Source: HGM12587 sp945786935
Lineage (GTDB): Bacteria > Bacillota > Clostridia > Lachnospirales > Lachnospiraceae
Assembly (NCBI GenBank): GCA_945786935.1
Contig: CALZFY010000049.1
Coordinates: forward strand, 1-18,735
Length of the DNA: 18,735 nt
Reading direction: 5' to 3'
Shown here: piece by piece, positions 15,082 through 18,735 of the stretch
Layout: every line of letters begins with the position of its first letter
How positions within the stretch are numbered: the first letter of the stretch is position 1
The notes under the pieces: generated by a model
Seen by the model: the letters and a program-made list of their open reading frames with translations, nothing else
Told to the model about the DNA's origin: nothing
The model's database searches: none
Translations under genes and position numbers: made by a program

Positions 15082-16452
15082 ATGAAGTATGATGTAATCA
15101 TAGTTGGTGCAGGACCGGGGGGTATTTTTTCAGCATATGAATTAATTAAGAACAAACCGGAATTAAAAATAGCGGTATTTGAAGCAGGAAATGAGCTGAA
15201 AAAAAGAAAATGCCCCATTGATGGGGATAAGGTAAAAAGCTGTATCAACTGTAAGACCTGTGCCATCATGAATGGCTTCGGTGGAGCCGGTGCATTTTCT
15301 GATGGAAAATATAACATTACAAATGATTTTGGAGGAACACTCTACGAATATATCGGAAAACAGAAGGCCATCGAATTAATGGAGTATGTAGACCGGATCA
15401 ATGTGGAATATGGGGGAAAGGGTACAAAGATGTTTTCTACTGCAGGTACTTCCTTTAAAAAGGTTTGTATGCAGAACAAATTGACCCTGTTGGAAGCATC
15501 CGTCAGACACCTTGGTACAGATATCAACTATGTGGTTCTGGAAAATCTGTATGATCTTTTGAAGGATAAAATGGACTTTTTCTTCAATGAGCCCGTTTCA
15601 AAGGTGGAAATCATAGAAGGCGGCTATCGTGTATGCACACAGAAACAGCAGGCTGAAGGCACACAGTGTATCATTTCTGTAGGAAGAAGCGGCAGCAAGT
15701 GGATGGAAAAAGTCTGTCAGGACTTAAATATACCTACAAAGTCTAATCGTGTGGATATTGGTGTGCGCGTGGAAATACCGGCGGTTATTTTTGAGCATAT
15801 TACAGACGAGTTATATGAAAGCAAGATCGTGTACCGTACGGAAAAATTCGAGGATAAAGTCCGTACCTTCTGCATGAATCCTCATGGAATCGTGGTAAAT
15901 GAAAATACCAATGGTATCGTTACAGTAAACGGACACAGCTTTGAAGACCCGGATAAAAAGACAGATAATACAAACTTTGCCCTTCTGGTTGCAAAGCATT
16001 TTTCGGAGCCATTTAAGGACAGCAATGGATATGGTGAAAGCATTGCAAGATTATCCAATATGCTTGGCGGCGGTGTGATCGTGCAGCGTTTTGGCGATCT
16101 GGAGCGGGGACGAAGAAGTACGAAGCAGCGTATTGAAGAGGGCACAGTCCGTCCGACTTTAAATGCGACACCCGGGGACTTGAGCCTTGTTTTACCAAAA
16201 CGAATCCTGGATGGTATTATCGAAATGATCTATGCCCTGGATAAAATTGCACCGGGTATGGCAAACGATGATACGCTTCTTTATGGCGTGGAGGTAAAAT
16301 TCTATAACATGGAAGTAGAACTGGATGAGAACCTGGAAACCAACCACAAAGGATTATATGTGATCGGAGACGGAAGCGGCGTAACCCATTCTCTGTCACA
16401 TGCATCCGCAAGCGGAGTTTATGTGGCTGATCATATTGTAAAACACTTGTAG
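15082..16452 (+). CDS. FAD-dependent oxidoreductase, COG2509 family
   Basis: A 456-residue flavoprotein of unknown reaction. The N-terminal dinucleotide fold is YDVIIVGAGPGGIFSAYEL with GAGPGG at 9-14, and the C-terminal FAD-contact region is GLYVIGDGSGVTHSLSHASASG. Between them, residues 44-74 hold KRKCP, then CINCKTC (C54, C57, C60), then NGFGGAGAFSDGKYN, which is characteristic of COG2509. Four cysteines this close could ligate a [4Fe-4S] cluster or form a redox disulfide; this is inference. No transmembrane segment is seen. AGAAGGAG precedes the ATG. Although NAD- and FAD-dependent dehydrogenase is the usual annotation, the substrate is not established to my knowledge. It is the last gene before a strong terminator. 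Confidence 0.88.
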   Translation: MKYDVIIVGAGPGGIFSAYELIKNKPELKIAVFEAGNELKKRKCPIDGDKVKSCINCKTCAIMNGFGGAGAFSDGKYNITNDFGGTLYEYIGKQKAIELMEYVDRINVEYGGKGTKMFSTAGTSFKKVCMQNKLTLLEASVRHLGTDINYVVLENLYDLLKDKMDFFFNEPVSKVEIIEGGYRVCTQKQQAEGTQCIISVGRSGSKWMEKVCQDLNIPTKSNRVDIGVRVEIPAVIFEHITDELYESKIVYRTEKFEDKVRTFCMNPHGIVVNENTNGIVTVNGHSFEDPDKKTDNTNFALLVAKHFSEPFKDSNGYGESIARLSNMLGGGVIVQRFGDLERGRRSTKQRIEEGTVRPTLNATPGDLSLVLPKRILDGIIEMIYALDKIAPGMANDDTLLYGVEVKFYNMEVELDENLETNHKGLYVIGDGSGVTHSLSHASASGVYVADHIVKHL

Positions 16453-16509
16453 TATCAGGACAAAAGCAGACGAACAATCGTATGAAAAGAGCCGGACATA
16501 CAGACGAAG

Positions 16510-16562
16510 ATCCGATAAATCAGTAATCAAATCTTACTGATTTACCGGATTTTCGTTTTTTT
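16510..16562 (+). terminator. strong rho-independent terminator after the COG2509 gene
   Basis: The left arm 16510-16526 pairs with 16534-16550: 16 of 17 pairs form, with one A-C mismatch and a 7-base loop. It is followed by TTTCGTTTTTTT. It closes the EAL-FKBP-oxidoreductase group. Confidence 0.9.
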
Positions 16563-16570
16563 GATTCATG

Positions 16571-16605
16571 ACAATAGAAAGTTATCAGAGCGTGTTTTCT
16601 ATTGT
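16571..16605. repeat. 10-bp inverted repeat upstream of the tetR promoter
   Basis: ACAATAGAAA (16571-16580) and TTTCTATTGT (16596-16605) are perfect complements separated by 15 bases. It has no T-tract. It lies between the preceding terminator and the TetR promoter and may be a distal regulatory site or an old terminator; I cannot decide. Confidence 0.45.
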
Positions 16606-16640
16606 TTATGGAAATTTTACTGTCTGTGGATTTATATTTC

Positions 16641-16669
16641 TTGACAAGTAAACAATCGTTTACTACAAT
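16641..16669 (+). promoter_or_regulatory. tetR-GNAT promoter (TTGACA-17-TACAAT)
   Basis: A perfect -35 TTGACA (16641-16646), a 17-base spacer and -10 TACAAT (16664-16669) predict a start near 16676. The spacer is almost entirely occupied by the first TetR-type palindrome and the predicted start lies in the second. Confidence 0.85.
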
Positions 16670-16689
16670 AAGGGTAAACGATCGTTTAT
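16648..16689. promoter_or_regulatory. two TetR-type operators
   Basis: Operator 1 GTAAACAATCGTTTAC (16648-16663) and operator 2 GTAAACGATCGTTTAT (16674-16689) share the dyad GTAAACGATCGTTTAC with one mismatch each. Their centres are 26 bases apart. Operator 1 fills the promoter spacer and operator 2 covers the predicted transcription start, ideal for repression by the gene product encoded just downstream. Binding is inferred. Confidence 0.8.
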
Positions 16690-16707
16690 TTTATGGAGGA
16701 GATACAA

Positions 16708-17337
16708 ATGTCTGATACAAGGGAAAACATATTAATGACTGCACTTCGACTGTTTGCAAGAGATGGTTATGAGGCTGTCTCAGTAAGCACGATTGCAGGA
16801 GAATTGGGAATGACAAAAGGAGCTCTATATAAGCATTATAAAAACAAACGTGATATTTTTGATAACATCGTTGAGAGAATGTATCAAATTGATGCCGAAA
16901 GAGCAGAAAAATATAGAGTACCGCAAGTAAAGTATGAAATCCAGCCGAAAGCATATGAAAATCAATCGATAGAAAAAATAATGGATTTTACGATTGCTCA
17001 GTTTCTTTTTTGGACAGAAGACGATTTTGCATTCGATTTTCGTAAGATGCTGATATTGGAGCAATATCGCAATACAGAAATGGCAGAGCTCTACAGTCAG
17101 TGTATTGTTGCGGGACCGGTTACATATATGGAAGATTTGTTTCGCGAGCTGATTAAAGAAGGTGTATTTAGAAAGGAAAATCCCAGACAGCTTGCTGTAG
17201 AATTCTATGCTCCGCTTTTTCTTCTCATCAATATGTGCGATAAAACCGGAGAAAATGAGGAGTATATCGAAATTCTCAACAATCACATGAATCACTTTAT
17301 GAAGCGTTACGTTATGGATAAGGGAGGAAAACAATGA
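16708..17337 (+). CDS. TetR/AcrR-family transcriptional regulator
   Basis: A 209-residue one-domain-pair repressor. The N-terminal helix-turn-helix covers about residues 6-50, with the family core VSVSTIAGELGMTKGALYKHYKNKRDIF. The C-terminal all-helical ligand and dimer domain (about 60-205) has no recognisable ligand signature. ATG 16708 is chosen: GGAGGAG (16695-16701) precedes it, and the upstream in-frame ATG at 16693 overlaps that ribosome site. Two matching palindromes in its own promoter point to autorepression and co-control of the overlapping acetyltransferase gene. The inducer is unknown; relatives often respond to drugs or small hydrophobic molecules. Confidence 0.93.
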   Translation: MSDTRENILMTALRLFARDGYEAVSVSTIAGELGMTKGALYKHYKNKRDIFDNIVERMYQIDAERAEKYRVPQVKYEIQPKAYENQSIEKIMDFTIAQFLFWTEDDFAFDFRKMLILEQYRNTEMAELYSQCIVAGPVTYMEDLFRELIKEGVFRKENPRQLAVEFYAPLFLLINMCDKTGENEEYIEILNNHMNHFMKRYVMDKGGKQ

Positions 17338-17960
17338 ATACAAGTAATATTATCATACGTTTAGAGAAAAAAGAAGAATATCGGGAAGTAGAAAATATGG
17401 TAAGAGAAAGCTTCTGGAACGTATATCGGCCGGGATGCTTTGAGCATTATGTTCTAAATCAGCTTCGAGACGATCCGGCATTTGTTCCGGAACTTGATTT
17501 TGTTATGGAACAGGATGGCAAGCTGATAGGTCAGAATATGTTTATGAGAGCAAATATCAAAGCGGATGATGGCAGAGATATACCGATCATGACCATGGGA
17601 CCGATCTGCATTACCCCTAAGCTTAAAAGAAAAGGATATGGAAAGGTATTATTAGATTACTCTCTGGAAAAAGCGAAGGAGCTTGGCTGTGGTGCTGTTT
17701 GTTTCGAGGGAAACATTGATTTTTATGGAAAGAGCGGATTTGTCCCGGCAAGTATCTTTGGCATTCGTTATCATGGTTTGCCGGAAGGTGAAGATGCATC
17801 CTTCTTTTTATGCAAGGAATTGATTCCGGGATATTTAGATGGGATTACAGGTGAATATGCAACGCCACAGGGCTATTTTGTGGATGAAGCAGAGGCAGAA
17901 GCATTCGATCAGGAGTTTCCGGTTAAGGAAAAATTAAAACTTCCGGGTCAATTATTCTAG
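17334..17960 (+). CDS. GNAT-family N-acetyltransferase (COG3153/YhbS-like)
   Basis: A 208-residue acetyl-CoA-dependent acyltransferase. The GNAT fold is visible from the N-terminal IIIRLEKKEEYREVENMVRESF, through the central beta strand MGPICITP, to the acetyl-CoA pyrophosphate loop KRKGYGK (98-104) and the following helix LLDYSLEKAKELG. Then comes CFEGNIDFYGKSGF, typical of the YhbS group. Residues after about 140 are less conserved and probably set substrate specificity. The ATG overlaps the tetR stop (ATGA) and has AAGGGAGG just upstream, so the two are translationally coupled and co-regulated. The acceptor is unknown; drug, peptide or polyamine acetylation are all possible. The gene ends the pair; no clear terminator is seen after it. 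Confidence 0.9.
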   Translation: MNTSNIIIRLEKKEEYREVENMVRESFWNVYRPGCFEHYVLNQLRDDPAFVPELDFVMEQDGKLIGQNMFMRANIKADDGRDIPIMTMGPICITPKLKRKGYGKVLLDYSLEKAKELGCGAVCFEGNIDFYGKSGFVPASIFGIRYHGLPEGEDASFFLCKELIPGYLDGITGEYATPQGYFVDEAEAEAFDQEFPVKEKLKLPGQLF

Positions 17961-18083
17961 AAGAACCTATAAAGAAAACACATTTATCTAGAGAATGTGC
18001 CTATCAGTTTTGCCATATTTTTCCTATCATGTGTACTATGAAGAATATAGATAATACTGAATTGCTAAATGAAAAGTCTAATC

Positions 18084-18100
18084 CCCCAGCTATGCTGGGG
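18084..18100 (+). repeat. IS200 left-end hairpin
   Basis: CCCCAGC and GCTGGGG form a 7-pair stem with loop TAT. Such subterminal hairpins are recognised by the family's transposase in single-stranded DNA. Confidence 0.7.
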
Positions 18101-18140
18101 AGAATAGTGTAAGTGGAGACGGTGAGGATATCAATAAAAA

Positions 18141-18195
18141 ACCTCCTATGTTATATTGAGAATGGTGTCGCAAGCCAAACTCAAACATAGGAGGT
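18141..18195 (+). promoter_or_regulatory. leader hairpin sequestering the tnpA ribosome binding site
   Basis: ACCTCCTATGTT (18141-18152) is perfectly complementary to AACATAGGAGGT (18184-18195). The right arm contains the AGGAGG ribosome site of tnpA (18189-18194), 8 bases before its ATG, so the folded leader would block translation. RBS-hiding leaders are known in IS200 and keep transposase levels very low. Confidence 0.8.
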
Positions 18196-18202
18196 GGTCC
18201 TA

Positions 18203-18631
18203 ATGGACAATAGAAGCATATCACATACTCGATGGAAATGCCAATATCATATCGTTTTTATTCCTAAGTACCGTAAAAAGGTATTGTACGGGAAAGTACG
18301 AGATGATGTCAAAGAGATAATCAGTGTACTCTGCAAGTATAAGGATGTGGAGATTATAGCTGGAGCAGTTTGCATAGATCATGTGCATCTAAGTGTGGCG
18401 ATTCCACCAAAGTTGAGTGTTTCAAATTTTATGGGATACTTAAAGGGAAAAAGTACACTGATGATTTATGACAGACATCCCGAGCTACAAAGTAAATGGG
18501 ATAAAGCATTTTGGGCGCGAGGATATTATGTTGAAACAATTGGTAATATCACCGATGAAGCTGTACAGAAATATATAAAAGAGCAAGCAGAAGAGTCAAG
18601 AAAAGAAGATTCTCGAAGTACCGCTTTATAG
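18203..18631 (+). CDS. tnpA: IS200/IS605-family Y1 transposase TnpA
   Basis: A 142-residue single-strand DNA transposase with the HUH nuclease fold. It begins RWKCQYHIVFIPKYRKKVLYG, the usual family N-terminus. The metal-binding HUH pair is DHVHL, and the catalytic tyrosine is that of the C-terminal helix VQKYIKEQ, by comparison with IS608 TnpA (HIH and QYIENQ). FMGYLKGKSTLMIY and ARGYYVETIG are further family blocks. Length and all key residues are intact, so the enzyme looks functional. ATG 18203 is chosen because AGGAGG ends 8 bases before it; the upstream in-frame GTG at 18194 overlaps the ribosome site. Translation is probably limited by the leader hairpin. Confidence 0.95.
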   Translation: MDNRSISHTRWKCQYHIVFIPKYRKKVLYGKVRDDVKEIISVLCKYKDVEIIAGAVCIDHVHLSVAIPPKLSVSNFMGYLKGKSTLMIYDRHPELQSKWDKAFWARGYYVETIGNITDEAVQKYIKEQAEESRKEDSRSTAL

Positions 18632-18682
18632 CGGACCAGTAAAAGTGCTTGCGATACCGTCCTTTGGGGCGAGCAGTAACAT

Positions 18683-18700
18683 AGCCCTTTGGAGGGCTAA
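18683..18700 (+). repeat. hairpin downstream of tnpA
   Basis: TAGCCCT and AGGGCTA form a 7-pair stem with a 4-base loop (TTGG) inside the right part of the IS. No T-tract follows. It may contribute to right-end structure. Confidence 0.5.
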
Positions 18701-18706
18701 TATCAA

Positions 18707-18729
18707 ACCACCAGTTGAACTGGTGGTTG
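18707..18729 (+). repeat. IS200 right-end hairpin
   Basis: AACCACCAGT and ACTGGTGGTT form a 10-pair stem with loop TGA. It can be extended by a TC/GA pair across a bulged A (18706). A bulged subterminal hairpin is typical of transposase-recognised right ends in this family. Confidence 0.7.
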
Positions 18730-18735
18730 ATGACT

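Larger units (their letters stand above)
18083..18735 (+). mobile_element. IS200-type insertion sequence (IS200/IS605 family, tnpA only)
   Basis: The element consists of a Y1 transposase gene flanked by subterminal hairpins rather than terminal inverted repeats, as in the IS200/IS605 family. The left hairpin is CCCCAGC-TAT-GCTGGGG (18084-18100) and the right one AACCACCAGT-TGA-ACTGGTGGTT (18707-18729). No tnpB is present between the hairpins. The exact cleavage points cannot be set: the left end lies at or slightly before 18083, and the right end is at or just past the window edge. Confidence 0.8.

Noticed and set aside
1..18735. CRISPR arrays, tRNA or rRNA genes, phage genes
   Set aside because: No regularly spaced repeats, cloverleaf-like sequences, rRNA segments or phage-type proteins were seen on either strand.

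Overview
The window looks like the chromosome of a low-to-mid-GC, strictly anaerobic Firmicute, most likely a gut Lachnospiraceae (Blautia/Roseburia/Dorea type). The reasons are strong AGGAGG-type ribosome binding sites, a stand-alone rubredoxin, a family-2 GalT, a Clostridia-style galactokinase and a COG2509 flavoprotein. This placement is inference from gene content; there is no rRNA or other marker gene here.

Region 1 (1-7256) is a sugar-uptake locus. A minus-strand YesN-type response regulator (REC + AraC HTH) faces a plus-strand set: a double-ATPase ABC protein, two BPD_transp_2 permeases, a lipoprotein sugar-binding protein, and a protein made of two tandem L-rhamnose-mutarotase domains. 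The order (ATPase, permease, permease, binding protein, mutarotase) resembles rhamnose-type ABC uptake systems (RhaT-P-Q-S-U). The regulator's partner histidine kinase is not in the window, nor are isomerase, kinase or aldolase genes. Two stem-loops, one on each side of the binding-protein gene, may set unequal expression within the operon.

Region 2 (7257-12830) starts with a 53-residue rubredoxin gene downstream of a perfect 20-bp palindrome. It ends at a hairpin shared with the convergent galR-like LacI-family gene. galR diverges from galK-galE-galT, a complete Leloir pathway. The 326-bp gap between them holds a near-consensus galK promoter and a cluster of GTAAAT half-sites likely to be GalR operators. 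The gal operon ends in a hairpin that is a diverged copy of the rubredoxin terminator.

Region 3 (12839-16562) holds a REC-degenerate GGDEF-EAL protein (predicted c-di-GMP phosphodiesterase), a SlyD-like FKBP prolyl isomerase, and a COG2509 FAD-dependent oxidoreductase with a cysteine cluster. All three lie close together on the plus strand and end at a strong terminator.

Region 4 (16641-17960) is an autoregulated-looking TetR-GNAT pair. Two TetR-type palindromes overlap and follow a consensus promoter, and the two genes overlap by ATGA.

Region 5 (about 18080 to the window end) is an IS200-type element: a Y1 transposase with a hairpin sequestering its ribosome binding site and subterminal hairpins at both ends. 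The right end lies at or just beyond the window edge.

No wholly new multi-gene system is evident. The most unusual items are the tandem mutarotase whose first domain has lost its Tyr/His pair, the palindrome ahead of rubredoxin, the GTAAAT operator cluster, and the EAL/FKBP/COG2509 grouping.
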